52,015 bases of DNA, from contig JADFPP010000017.1 in assembly GCA_022562275.1 (NCBI GenBank), forward strand, positions 1-52,015. Direction: 5' to 3'. The first letter of the stretch is position 1; each line of letters begins with the position of its first letter. Below are positions 17,713 through 28,000 of the stretch, piece after piece. The notes beneath the pieces were generated by a model. The model worked only from the letters and a program-made list of their open reading frames with translations, had not been told where the DNA came from and ran no database searches. The translations under genes and the position numbers were made by a program. Source of the stretch: Bacteroidota bacterium (GTDB taxonomy: Bacteria; Bacteroidota; Ignavibacteria; Ignavibacteriales; Ignavibacteriaceae).

Positions 17713-18048
17713 ATGAAACGATTTGAGAAACACATTTTTATTTGCGAGAATGTAAGACCGAAAAATGATCCCCAGGGTTGCTGTTCGGAAAAAGGCAGCA
17801 AAGAATTACGCCAGCTATTTAAAAAACGATTGAGAGAATTAGGATTAAACGCTTCTGTAAGAGCGAATGCTGCAGGATGTCTTGATGCTTGTGAATACGG
17901 TATAACAGTTTTAGTTTATCCCGATCAAACCTGGTATGGAGGTGTTACTGAAAATGATATTGAAGAAATTATTCAAAAACATATTATTGAAGATAAACCG
18001 GTTGAAAGATTAATAATAAAGGATAAGAGATTCCATAGGTATGAGTGA
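17713..18048 (+). CDS. (2Fe-2S) thioredoxin-like ferredoxin domain protein
   Basis: The frame is open from an upstream ATG at 17617, but the first 32 codons are encoded by the hairpin region and look non-coding (basic and hydrophobic, no homology). The ATG at 17713 starts MKRFEKHIFICENVRP, the normal family opening, and gives 111 residues. The cysteine pattern is C-x(10-12)-C-C early (CENVRPKNDPQGCC) and C-x3-C late (AAGCLDACEYG), as in thioredoxin-like [2Fe-2S] ferredoxins of the COG3411 type. A TWYGGVTENDIEEI segment follows, typical of these small proteins. The role is probably electron transfer; the partner is unknown. The gene overlaps endonuclease III by 8 bases, so the two are likely cotranscribed. 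Confidence 0.8.
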   Translation: MKRFEKHIFICENVRPKNDPQGCCSEKGSKELRQLFKKRLRELGLNASVRANAAGCLDACEYGITVLVYPDQTWYGGVTENDIEEIIQKHIIEDKPVERLIIKDKRFHRYE

Positions 18049-18688
18049 AAATAATGAAATTCTAAGAGCAAAAGAAATTATCAAAAGACTTAAAAATGCT
18101 TATCCCGGAGTTAAGCCCGGTTTAGATTACCAAACGCCATTTCAATTGTTAATATCTACTATGCTTTCTGCACAGTGTACCGACCGAAGAGTAAATATTG
18201 TTACAAAGTCTCTATTTAAAAAATACAAAAAACCGGAAGATTACATAAAAGTTAGCAACTCCGAATTGGAAAAGGATATTTTCTCTACCGGGTTCTACAG
18301 GCAAAAAGCAAAAAACATAAAAAGCTGCTGTAGGCAATTACTAGCTAAGCACGATGGAAATGTACCGGAAGATTTTGACGAACTGACTTCACTTCAAGGT
18401 GTTGGAAGAAAAACCGCATCAGTAGTTGCAGGGAATGCATTTGGAATCCCGGCTATTGCTGTTGATACTCATGTATTGAGATTATCGAATTTATTAGGTT
18501 TTATCAAATCTAACAAGCCGGAAAAAATTGAAAAAAGATTAAAAGAGTTATTCTTAAAAAAAGATTGGGTTAATTCTTCTCACTGGCTTGCTACTCACGG
18601 CAGATTAATTTGTATTGCACGCAGTCCTAAATGTGGGGAATGTTTTTTGGCTGATCTATGCCCGGGATTTAAATTAGAAAATAAATAA
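18041..18688 (+). CDS. nth: endonuclease III
   Basis: This 215-residue base-excision repair glycosylase/AP lyase removes oxidised pyrimidines from DNA. The helix-hairpin-helix LQGVGRKTASVVAGNAFG carries the catalytic Lys, and the catalytic Asp is in AVDTHVLRL. The C-terminal [4Fe-4S] ligands are spaced C-x6-C-x2-C-x5-C (CIARSPKCGECFLADLC). The length matches the family. The start overlaps the upstream ferredoxin-like gene by 8 bases, implying translational coupling. An HD-domain gene follows 18 bases downstream. Confidence 0.95.
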   Translation: MSENNEILRAKEIIKRLKNAYPGVKPGLDYQTPFQLLISTMLSAQCTDRRVNIVTKSLFKKYKKPEDYIKVSNSELEKDIFSTGFYRQKAKNIKSCCRQLLAKHDGNVPEDFDELTSLQGVGRKTASVVAGNAFGIPAIAVDTHVLRLSNLLGFIKSNKPEKIEKRLKELFLKKDWVNSSHWLATHGRLICIARSPKCGECFLADLCPGFKLENK

Positions 18689-18706
18689 TTTTTAACTGGA
18701 GTTTTT

Positions 18707-19273
18707 ATGAGTGATATAACGAGAAACCGTGAAGCTTGCTGGGAAATATTAAATGAATACACAAAAGGCATCGGATTAATTAAACACGCTCTCGCGGTTG
18801 AGACTTGTGTTCGTGCATATGCACAAAAATTTGATGAAGACGAAGTGTTTTGGGGAAACGTGGCTTTGCTTCATGACTTCGATTATGAGATGTTTCCTAC
18901 AGAAGCAGAACACCCATTTAAAGGATCAGAGATACTCAAGGAAAGAGGTTTCGATGAACTGTTCAGAAAGGCAATACTATCTCATGCTAATTATTCAGGT
19001 GTTCAAAGAGATACTTTACTTGAAAAGGTGCTCTATGCCTGTGATGAATTAGCGGGATTCATCACGGCAGTAACTTATGTTCGACCATCTAAAACAGTGG
19101 ATGAAGTTGAAGTAAGATCGGTTAAAAAGAAACTAAAGGATAAAGCTTTTGCACGATCCGTTAGCAGGGAAGATATACAAAAGGGGACAGAAGAATTGGG
19201 AATTCCTTTGGAAGAGCACATTGAGTTTTGCATTATTGCGATGAGGAAAAATAAAGAAGCACTTGGTTTATAA
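18707..19273 (+). CDS. HD domain-containing phosphohydrolase-like protein
   Basis: This 188-residue protein has an HD-type metal site: KHALAVE (first His), LLHDFDYE (His-Asp) and a later SHANYSG and CDELAGF with further likely ligands. It resembles the short HDIG-related proteins (COG2316-like) annotated as predicted hydrolases. The substrate is not known; related enzymes act on nucleotides or cyclic dinucleotides. GGAG lies in front of the ATG at 18707 (ACTGGAGTTTTTATG). It is the last gene of the ferredoxin-nth-HD set. Confidence 0.82.
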   Translation: MSDITRNREACWEILNEYTKGIGLIKHALAVETCVRAYAQKFDEDEVFWGNVALLHDFDYEMFPTEAEHPFKGSEILKERGFDELFRKAILSHANYSGVQRDTLLEKVLYACDELAGFITAVTYVRPSKTVDEVEVRSVKKKLKDKAFARSVSREDIQKGTEELGIPLEEHIEFCIIAMRKNKEALGL

Positions 19274-19754
19274 ATTGTATCGTGAAGCAGCAGAAAATGT
19301 TTATCTAAAAGACCAAAACAGTGATGTATATAAAGTGTAAAGGAATCTAAATAATAAAATTCTTTTGGTGTTAATACCACCATAATTCCATTCAAGTGTT
19401 ACTTTATTTCTTAACTTGAGTTAAATTTTCCTGATTTAAGTGATTAAAATAAAATTGTCAGTAATAAATAAAAGGCATTAAATTTGTTAGGTATTGGTGA
19501 GTGTATAATGGTTCTTATCAATACAGGGAAGAAAATCTTAAATGAAGATACTGTTTTACTAATTTGTTTGTTAGGTTTAGCGTGAATACAATATGGAGTA
19601 AATAAGCAGTATTTTGCATAATTGACTTGACTAATTAACCATTAGTTGTATAAATTTGGAACAATAAATAAGGAGTACGATAACAGACCATTTGCTACTG
19701 ATATTTTTCTGAAAAATAAATTCTTGAAATAACTTAATAACGGTATTATTTTTC
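19274..19754. other. intergenic region upstream of porU
   Basis: About 480 AT-rich bases with no convincing gene. It includes a candidate promoter at 19627-19658 and otherwise nothing that I recognise. Confidence 0.5.
19627..19658 (+). promoter_or_regulatory. candidate Bacteroidota-type promoter for porU
   Basis: A TTG at 19627-19629 and TAAATTTG at 19651-19658 match the -33 TTG / -7 TAnnTTTG pattern known for Bacteroidota primary sigma factors, with 21 bases between. It ends about 96 bases before the TTG start of porU. This is a pattern match only; such sites arise by chance in AT-rich DNA. Confidence 0.3.
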
Positions 19755-22700
19755 TTGCTTAAGTTCAGGACATTGAAGAGCAAAATCTATATATTACTCT
19801 TTATTCTTTCGATAGCTGCCTATCCTCAGAATGATCTGCGAATTCTTGCCTCCGATCAGAATTCTATTGTTTTTGAATATTTGCCTGAATATATCGATAC
19901 ATCCATAAAAAAAGTTGATAATCAGACTTTTAGGAACATCATTCTAAATTTTGGCTCCATTCCTAATCCGGAAGTTTGGGGTGTCCCTGCAATTCCTGAA
20001 AGAAAAATAAATATTGGTGTTCCGTCTGAATTTGGAAACACAATAGAAGTATTAAAAACTCAGTATATAGAACTTAACGGTTTAGTTTTACCAATACCTG
20101 AATTTGTTGAAGATGAATTTCTCTACAAATATGAATATAAAGTTGGTGAAGAGTATTTCAATTACGTAGATAATCCCGAATTAGTCCTTTTTGGAGGTTT
20201 TGGAATAACCAGGGGAATAAATAATCAAATCATTAAAATTCTTCCGGTAAAATTTGATCCATCTGCTCAGAAAATAAGGTTATATAAACGTATAATATTC
20301 CGAATTACATATTCTAAAGGTGGAACAATTTCTGCTCAACCATATGATGAATTACTTAGTGCAGCATTTATTAATTATGATGTTGCAAGATTCTGGCAGA
20401 AAAAAAGGAAACTATTGAATAAGGTAACTCCTCAAAATAGCGTTTTATCAACCGGTGATTGGGTAAAATTTGAAGCACCTGATGAAGGTATCTATAAATT
20501 AGATTTTAACTTTCTGTCCTCGGCAGGATTTAACCCGGCTGCGATAGATCCGCGAACAATAAAAATCTATAATAACGGCGGTAAAACTTTATCTGAAAAT
20601 TTGTTGGATCCACGCCCGGTTGATCTGGTGGAAAATGCAATTAAAATAATAGGAGAAAGTGATGGTAAATTTGATCAGGGAGATTACATAATATTTTACG
20701 GCAGAGGTTCAAGCTTTTGGGATTATGATAAAGACTTAGGAGAAATTGAACGTTTTCGTCATACTTACTCGGATCACAATTATTATTGGATAACTTATGG
20801 TGGAGTTAACGGTAAACGAATTCAGGATAAAGGGGGATTGAATACAACACCCCAATACAATCAAAATAGTTCTTTAGCATTTGCAGATTTTGAAGAGGAT
20901 AAAATAAATATTGGTAAATCGGGTAGAGATTATTATGGAGACGATTTTTCCCAGGCAATCATTTCGCGAAGTTACCTAAACACCCTTAATGGTAGATTGT
21001 CTTCAGTACCAATTAACTACAAATTCAGATTTGCTAATGGTTCATCAGGAAATTTTACACTTCAGGTTTCAGAAAATAACTCTTTAATTTTTAATGGGAT
21101 ATTAAACGGATACGGAAATACCCGGTATACGGCTGGACGTACCTATACCATGAACTCTGTATTTACTAACACTCTGCCCGATAATAGGAGTGTACTGAAA
21201 TTTAGTATAATTCCAACATCTGTTACCACAGTAGGGTATTTAGATTATTTTGAAATTTCTTATTCAAGGGATTTAAAGGCTTTTAATAATAATATCTTGT
21301 TTTTTGCGAAGGATACTACAGCAATAATTGAATATTCCTTAAATGGTTTTACCTCAACGAATATCGAAGTATTTGATGTCACTGATTATTCAAATGTTCT
21401 AATAATAACCAATCCTGTACAGCTAAGCGGCGGAGATATCAAATTTCGAATTTCAGAATCTGAAGGCAATGTTTCCAAATACATAGCTATTGGAAATGGT
21501 AATTATCTGGCTCCGGTTAATCCAGTTTCAGTAAGTAACTCTAATTTAAGAGGAATACAGGATGGTGCTAAATATATAATTATTGCTCCAAAAATATTTT
21601 TTGAAGCGGCAAACAGATTGAAAAATTATAGAGAAAATGATGCCCCGGTTCCTATCTCTACTATTGTTATAGATGTTGATGAAATATACAATGAATTTTC
21701 AAGTGGAATTCTTGATGTAACTGCTATTCGTGATTTTATAAAATATGCCTACGATAATTGGCAGATTAAGCCGGTATATGTTTTATTACTCGGCAAGGGA
21801 ACTTTCGACTATAGAAATATTGCAGGATTTAACGATAATTTTATTCCAACGTGGCAGACGAAAGAATCAATGAATTTGTTGACTTCGTTTACGAGTGATG
21901 ATTACTTTTTTAACGTTGATGGAATTGGCGGATTTATAGATTTAGCACCCGGAAGGCTTACCGCAAGCAATATAACTGAAGCCAATAATTATATTACTAA
22001 AGTTATAGATTATGAATTGAACAGCAAAAAAGGATTATGGCGAAATCTTATAACATTAGTTGCTGATGATGATAAAAAGACTAGAGGATCAGACCCACCA
22101 GCTGAACATACTCGCCCAACCGAAGTGATTGCAAACCAGAAGCTTCCAAAATCTTTTGATCTTAAAAAAATCTATCTCGCCGATTACCCGGTTGTAATAA
22201 CCGGTGCCGGACGAAGAAAACCCCAGGTAAATGAAGAAATAATTAATACTATTAATAACGGAACATTACTTGTTAATTATATTGGGCATGGAAGTCCGGA
22301 ATTATGGGCTCACGAAGTAGTCTTTGAAAAAAGTGTTACCATTCCGCAGTTACATAATAGTGAATATTTTTTTCTTGTAGCAGCAACCTGTGATTTTGCT
22401 TATTACGACATTCCTAATTTTGAGAGTGGTATGGAGGAGTTACTCTTTCTTAGAAATTCAGGTGCTATAGGTGGATTTAGTTCAGCCAGGTTAGTATTCT
22501 CCAGTTTAAATCATCTTCTGAACTATCAATTTTTAATTGATTTGTTAGCCGCACCAAGGGACACATTAAATCTTATAAGAACGATGGGAGCAAGCTATTT
22601 TAATACAAGACAAGCCTTTAACGGAATTAATGATAAAAAATATCATCTCTTTGGTGATCCCGTGGTAAGATTAAAGGTTCCGCAATATGAAGGTAAAGTT

Positions 22701-23747
22701 GATTCTATTAATGGTCTCCCGTTAATTGCAGATGTTCAGATCAAGGCGCTTAGCAGAACTGAAATAGCAGGAACAATTCTAACACTGCGAAATGAAAAGT
22801 GGGTGGATTTTAATGGTGAAGGCATTTTAACTGTATTTGATTCTGAACGGATTAAACTGCTGGAACAAATAGGTGATTTTCCAATGGTAATTCAGGGCGG
22901 CGTCATATTCAGAGGCAGTGTATCAGTAAACAATGGTGAGTTTTCAACAAGTTTTGTTGTGCCTAAGGATATTTCATACGAAAATAAAAATGGAAAAGTT
23001 ATTTTTTATTTTTTCGACGACAATTCAGACGGACTTGCTTTCACAAAAAATATAATTGTTGGCGGTACTGATACAACTGCAATTAATGATGATGAAGGAC
23101 CCGAGATAGAAATATTTTTTGATGATGCAAAATTTGACAATGCTTTTTTAGTTGGTCCGGAACCAAATTTAATAGTTAAACTCTCCGATGAAACGGGACT
23201 AAATACAACAGGCACAGGTGTCGGGCATAAGTTAGAAGGAATTCTTAATGACGATAATTCAAATCCCATTGATTTTACAAACTACTTTAAAGGTGAATTA
23301 GATGCCGGTGGTAAAGCCGGAGAAATAAACTTTAAGTTTACTAAAATGGAAGAAGGTGATTATAACCTGCTTGTAAAGGCATGGGACGTATTTAATAATT
23401 TTTCCAGCGAATCTGCATTCTTCTCTGTTGTTAGTGATGATCAACTGGTTATCAGGGATGTTTATAATTATCCTAATCCATTCAAATCCCAAACTACCTT
23501 TACATTCCAGCATAATTTAAATAAAACGATTGATGTTCGTGTAAAAATTTATACAATTGCAGGCAGATTGATTAAAGAAATTAATACTGAAAATATCGAT
23601 CAGAAATTTGTTAAGATTGATTGGGATGGCAGAGATGAAGACGGCGATAATCTTGCCAACGGAACTTACCTTTATAAAATTAATGTAAGAACTGTTGATG
23701 GAGATTTCAGTAAAAGTGTACTTGGTAAAATGGCAGTAATAAGATAA
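19755..23747 (+). CDS. porU: type IX secretion system sortase PorU (C25 gingipain-type peptidase)
   Basis: This 1330-residue protein is the surface transpeptidase that removes T9SS sorting domains and attaches cargo. A signal peptide (residues 1-24, IAAYPQ) is followed by a beta-rich N-terminal region. A C25 peptidase domain spans about 600-980, with VLLLGKGTFDYR, the catalytic His845 in NYIGHGSPELW and the catalytic Cys879 in AATCDF. The C-terminus carries an Ig-like region and an NYPNPFKSQTTFTF-type terminal domain, as usual for PorU. The start appears to be TTG at 19755; another TTG is at 19773 and no ATG fits. porV follows after 113 bases, the classical arrangement, since PorV holds PorU at the outer membrane. 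It would process the sorting-domain proteins at 587-3745 and 25033-28074. Confidence 0.92.
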   Translation: MLKFRTLKSKIYILLFILSIAAYPQNDLRILASDQNSIVFEYLPEYIDTSIKKVDNQTFRNIILNFGSIPNPEVWGVPAIPERKINIGVPSEFGNTIEVLKTQYIELNGLVLPIPEFVEDEFLYKYEYKVGEEYFNYVDNPELVLFGGFGITRGINNQIIKILPVKFDPSAQKIRLYKRIIFRITYSKGGTISAQPYDELLSAAFINYDVARFWQKKRKLLNKVTPQNSVLSTGDWVKFEAPDEGIYKLDFNFLSSAGFNPAAIDPRTIKIYNNGGKTLSENLLDPRPVDLVENAIKIIGESDGKFDQGDYIIFYGRGSSFWDYDKDLGEIERFRHTYSDHNYYWITYGGVNGKRIQDKGGLNTTPQYNQNSSLAFADFEEDKINIGKSGRDYYGDDFSQAIISRSYLNTLNGRLSSVPINYKFRFANGSSGNFTLQVSENNSLIFNGILNGYGNTRYTAGRTYTMNSVFTNTLPDNRSVLKFSIIPTSVTTVGYLDYFEISYSRDLKAFNNNILFFAKDTTAIIEYSLNGFTSTNIEVFDVTDYSNVLIITNPVQLSGGDIKFRISESEGNVSKYIAIGNGNYLAPVNPVSVSNSNLRGIQDGAKYIIIAPKIFFEAANRLKNYRENDAPVPISTIVIDVDEIYNEFSSGILDVTAIRDFIKYAYDNWQIKPVYVLLLGKGTFDYRNIAGFNDNFIPTWQTKESMNLLTSFTSDDYFFNVDGIGGFIDLAPGRLTASNITEANNYITKVIDYELNSKKGLWRNLITLVADDDKKTRGSDPPAEHTRPTEVIANQKLPKSFDLKKIYLADYPVVITGAGRRKPQVNEEIINTINNGTLLVNYIGHGSPELWAHEVVFEKSVTIPQLHNSEYFFLVAATCDFAYYDIPNFESGMEELLFLRNSGAIGGFSSARLVFSSLNHLLNYQFLIDLLAAPRDTLNLIRTMGASYFNTRQAFNGINDKKYHLFGDPVVRLKVPQYEGKVDSINGLPLIADVQIKALSRTEIAGTILTLRNEKWVDFNGEGILTVFDSERIKLLEQIGDFPMVIQGGVIFRGSVSVNNGEFSTSFVVPKDISYENKNGKVIFYFFDDNSDGLAFTKNIIVGGTDTTAINDDEGPEIEIFFDDAKFDNAFLVGPEPNLIVKLSDETGLNTTGTGVGHKLEGILNDDNSNPIDFTNYFKGELDAGGKAGEINFKFTKMEEGDYNLLVKAWDVFNNFSSESAFFSVVSDDQLVIRDVYNYPNPFKSQTTFTFQHNLNKTIDVRVKIYTIAGRLIKEINTENIDQKFVKIDWDGRDEDGDNLANGTYLYKINVRTVDGDFSKSVLGKMAVIR

Positions 23748-23860
23748 ATGTTTGCACTTTATATAAGCAATTTAAATAAATAATTTTTTTATATTTATAA
23801 ATTAAACCGGGTGATAAAATGAAAAAGCTTGAAATAAAATTTCCTTGGAGGAAAAACAAG

Positions 23861-25027
23861 ATGAAAACTTTTCTTATGATATTGATGGTCAGTGTTATAA
23901 TGATTGGGCTGCCAAAAGTAAACTATGCGCAAGGCGAAGCTGCCGTACCATTTTTGCTTTTAGCTCCGGATTCACGTGCAGGTGGTCTTGGTGAATCAGG
24001 TACTGGGTTAGCTGATAACTCTGCTGCTATTTTCTGGAATCCTGCTGGAATTGCATTCCTGTCGGGAACTGAAGTAAGTATCACGCACAGTAACTGGCTC
24101 CCGCAATTTAATTTAGATTTATTCTACGATTATTTAACATATCGTGGTTATGTTGAGGATTTAAATGGAAGTGTTACTGCAAGTATAACCTATATGAATT
24201 TTGGCGAATTTGTTCGTACGAGTGAAGAAAGTCCGGATCCCATTGGCACATTTCGCTCTTTTGATGCAGCTTTAACCCTTGGCTATGCAACTAAACTTGG
24301 TGTCGATTGGGGAATTGGTTTCAATTTTCGTTTAATCTATAGCAAGCTTGCCGATAAACCAGTGGGTGTGGAACAAGGTTCCGGAACAGCTACTTCGGTT
24401 AGTTTTGATATTGCAGGAATGTGGCGACCTTCATCCTTAAATATTTTTGGTGCCGAATTTGGCAACAAGTTTAGTGTTGGTGCGAACCTTAGCAATCTTG
24501 GTCCAAAAATATCTTATATAGATCAGGCACAAGCAGATCCTATTCCAACAAATTTTAGATTGGGTTTTGCTTTTCAGCTCGTAAGTGATGAATTTAATTC
24601 ACTTGTATATACTTTGGATTTTAGTAAGTTATTAGTGAGCCGCAATAAGGATTCTACAAGTACTACGCAATCGGATGACTTTTATGAAGCAATTTTTACT
24701 TCCTGGACTGATCAGTCCTTTAGTGAAGAAATAAGGGATATTGTTACATCGATGGGGCTGGAGTACTGGTACGGTATACCGGGTGACTTTCTTTTTGCAC
24801 TTAGAACCGGTTTCTTCTATGAAGATCCATCATTTGGCAACAGAAAATTTTTAACTTTTGGTGCCGGAATACGATATGATATTTACGGTTTTGATTTCAG
24901 TTATATTACTACCTCAGTGTTTGAAGGCGGTGAAAATCATCCTCTCTCCGATACATTAAGATTTTCTGTTTTAATTGGCTGGGGGGGTATTCCTGACCAA
25001 ATTAGAGGATTTCCCAGAGGCATCTAA
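23861..25027 (+). CDS. porV: type IX secretion outer membrane protein PorV (LptO)
   Basis: I choose the ATG at 23861 because GGAGGA lies eight bases before it and it opens the signal peptide (MKTFLMILMVSVIMIGL...NYAQG). The upstream ATG at 23819 would add 14 residues, part of which is encoded by that ribosome site. The mature protein, about 365 residues, is a FadL-type barrel with the PorV hallmark PFLLLAPDSRAGGLGESG, followed by DNSAAIFWNPAGIAFL. PorV shuttles cargo from the translocon to PorU on the cell surface. It lies directly after porU and 5 bases before the next gene, so the three are probably cotranscribed. Confidence 0.92.
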   Translation: MKTFLMILMVSVIMIGLPKVNYAQGEAAVPFLLLAPDSRAGGLGESGTGLADNSAAIFWNPAGIAFLSGTEVSITHSNWLPQFNLDLFYDYLTYRGYVEDLNGSVTASITYMNFGEFVRTSEESPDPIGTFRSFDAALTLGYATKLGVDWGIGFNFRLIYSKLADKPVGVEQGSGTATSVSFDIAGMWRPSSLNIFGAEFGNKFSVGANLSNLGPKISYIDQAQADPIPTNFRLGFAFQLVSDEFNSLVYTLDFSKLLVSRNKDSTSTTQSDDFYEAIFTSWTDQSFSEEIRDIVTSMGLEYWYGIPGDFLFALRTGFFYEDPSFGNRKFLTFGAGIRYDIYGFDFSYITTSVFEGGENHPLSDTLRFSVLIGWGGIPDQIRGFPRGI

Positions 25028-25032
25028 TTTTA

Positions 25033-28000
25033 ATGCTAAATAAATTCCTTTCTGTTTTTATTGTGGTATTAAGCTTGGGCAGCCTGCCTGCCGGACAGGC
25101 AGGTTTATCTGCCCAATCTTTTACTGTTCACCTAAGCAGCTCAAATTCAAATAATGTTAGTTCAGATATTAAAGATACGGTAAGAATTTTAGCAATAATG
25201 GTTAACTTCCAGGAAGACAGAGACGGAACCACATCCGGCAACGGCAAGTTTGGTACAATATACTCTACAGATTACGGCAATTCCATTTTAGATCCGTTAC
25301 CGCATAATCAATCTTACTTTGAGGATCATCTTCTCTTCGTAAAAAATTATTTTAAGAAAATATCTAAAAATAATTTGCACATCGAGTTTACTGTTTTACC
25401 TGATACATTCTCAGTTTCGCAAACTATGAGGAATTATTCTCCATCTCCGGGTTCGGATGACTTTACTCCAACCGGAGATTTTGCTGTTGAAGCATGGACT
25501 CTCGCCGATCAGTTATACCCCGGATTTAATTTTAGTGCTTTCGATCTTTTTACAATTTTTCATGCCGGTGTTGGCAGAGATATTTCTCTTCCCGGGAGTA
25601 TCGGAAATGAAAGAGACCTGCCTTCAGTATATTTAGGCGAAAAATCTTTTAAAGAAATTTATGGTGATGATTTTGAAGGCATTCCTGTTTCAGATGATAG
25701 TTTTAAAATAACCAATACTATGATAATGCCTGAAACTGAAAGCAGGGAATTAGAAACAATTTCCGGTACATTTCTTTTTGAAATAACCATAAACGGATTA
25801 TTGTGTGCAAGTGTTGGCAGCCATCTTGGTTTACCTGATCTGTTTGATACTGAAACTGGTTTAAGTGCTATTGGCAGATTTGGCTTGATGGATGGACAGG
25901 GTATCTTTGCCTTCCTCGGTACGTTTCCACCCGAACCTTCTCCCTGGTCTAAAATTTATTTGGGATGGGCAGAACCGACTATTGTTTCACTTGAAAATGC
26001 TGATGTATCGTTAGTAACAAATTTAGCAGCAGGGATAAGTGATACAGTAATACTTAAAGTGCCAATTAATTCTTCCGAATATTTCTTAATTGAAAACAGA
26101 GCACGCGATGCAAATAATGATGGCTCTACTGTAACTTATAAAGTTGATGGAACAGTTTTTACAAAAACATTTACAAAAGATACAACGGGCTATCTCAGTT
26201 TTGATGTTGAATCACTTGCGGGTGTAATAATAGATGTTGATGAATTTGATTGGGCTGTACCGGGAAATGGGATTTTAATCTGGCACATTGATGAAAATGT
26301 AATTAACGAAAAGATTGCTGAAAACAAAGTCAACACAGATAAAAAGCGAAGAGGTGTTGATGTTGAAGAGGCAGATGGAATACAGGATATTGGTGAGACC
26401 TTCATTTCAATTTTTGGAGATCAAGTAATTGGTGAAGGAACTGAAGAAGATTTATGGCATGCTTCCAATCCTGCAAAGTTTTTTCAAAATAGATTTTCAA
26501 AAGATACGCGTCCTAATACTTTAACAAACAGCGGCGCAAACAGCCTAGTTACAATTAAGGATTTCTCTGAGATTAGCAACCGGATGAGTTTTAAGGTTGA
26601 GTTTGGGGATTCTATTATAAAACCATTGTTTTCCACAAACCTAAATTTGGATGGAGAGATCAAGTCATTTTCAGTCCTACAATACGATAACAGTAATCAT
26701 TTCTATATTGTTGTTGATTCGAACTTAATTATAGCTGATCAAAATCGAATTCTTAAGAGAGGTCTCGGGTTTTCAATTTTTAAAACAGCACTCATCGTAA
26801 TATCAGATATACAACATATTTATGGGGTTATTGATTCATCAATAACTTTTAGAATAACAGATGGATCACTTGTATTTGCAGGTAAAGTGAGTGTCGGTGA
26901 CTGGATTTCTACTGCACCTGTTATAAATACTCTAAGCAGCGGGGAAAAACAATTAATTATTGGTACTGCACGGGGCAAAATATTAACATACTCATTAGCT
27001 TCTTTCCCCTCAACACCACCACAAAGAATCAATAGTACTGAAATAAGTATTAGCCACTTAATTCAGAAATTTTCAGTAGATGATTCTTTCATTGCTTCGA
27101 TAGCTCGTATGACCATAGAAATAACTCCGCAGACTCATCTGTACACAAATACTGATGGAAACATCGAATTTGTTGATGAATTGCCACTTGATTTAGCCGT
27201 TACTAAAGATGAATCTTGGGAATATGTTTCGGTTATACTAACGGATGCACAAAAGTTTTATGTAATTCGAAGAAGTGAGATTATTAGTAAATTCGAACTA
27301 ATTACAGGAGGAAATATAAAATCATTTGCATTAGCTGATTTAAAACAGGATGGAAATAATTATATAATAGTAAATGATGGTGAAAATATTGAAGTCTACA
27401 ATTTAACCGGTGCGATGGCGGATAATTTTCCATTCGCTGATCCGAGAGGAATTGGATTTGCTGGTACGCCGCTCACTGCAGATTTTGAAGGAGACAGTAA
27501 ATCTGAAATTATAAGTATCACAAAAGACGGAAGAATTTTTGCAATTGATGGCGGAACAGGAAAAATTGTACCGGGATTTCCAATCTCAGTTGGTTCAGGT
27601 GTACCTGTTACTCCGGTTTTATACAATGCAAATGGTAAAACAAATTTAGCAGTCCTAAATGATCAGAACGTTTTATCTGCCTGGTCCATTAGTTCTGTTG
27701 AGGGTAAACTTTATTGGTCTGAAGAATTTGGTAATCCTCAAAATACTTCATTCATTCCTGCAGCAAAAAATACAAACAGGATAAATGAATTCTTCCCAAC
27801 AAGTAGGGCTTATAATTATCCTAATCCGGTTTATGAGGGAGAGACAAACATACGATACTATGTTGATGAAGATTCAAAAATAAATATTAAAATATTTGAT
27901 CTTGCGGGTGATTTTGTTGATGAATTAAATGATAATGCCCAGGGAGGAATGGATAATGAAACCGTTTGGAGTGTCTCAAATATTCAGAGTGGTGTTTATC

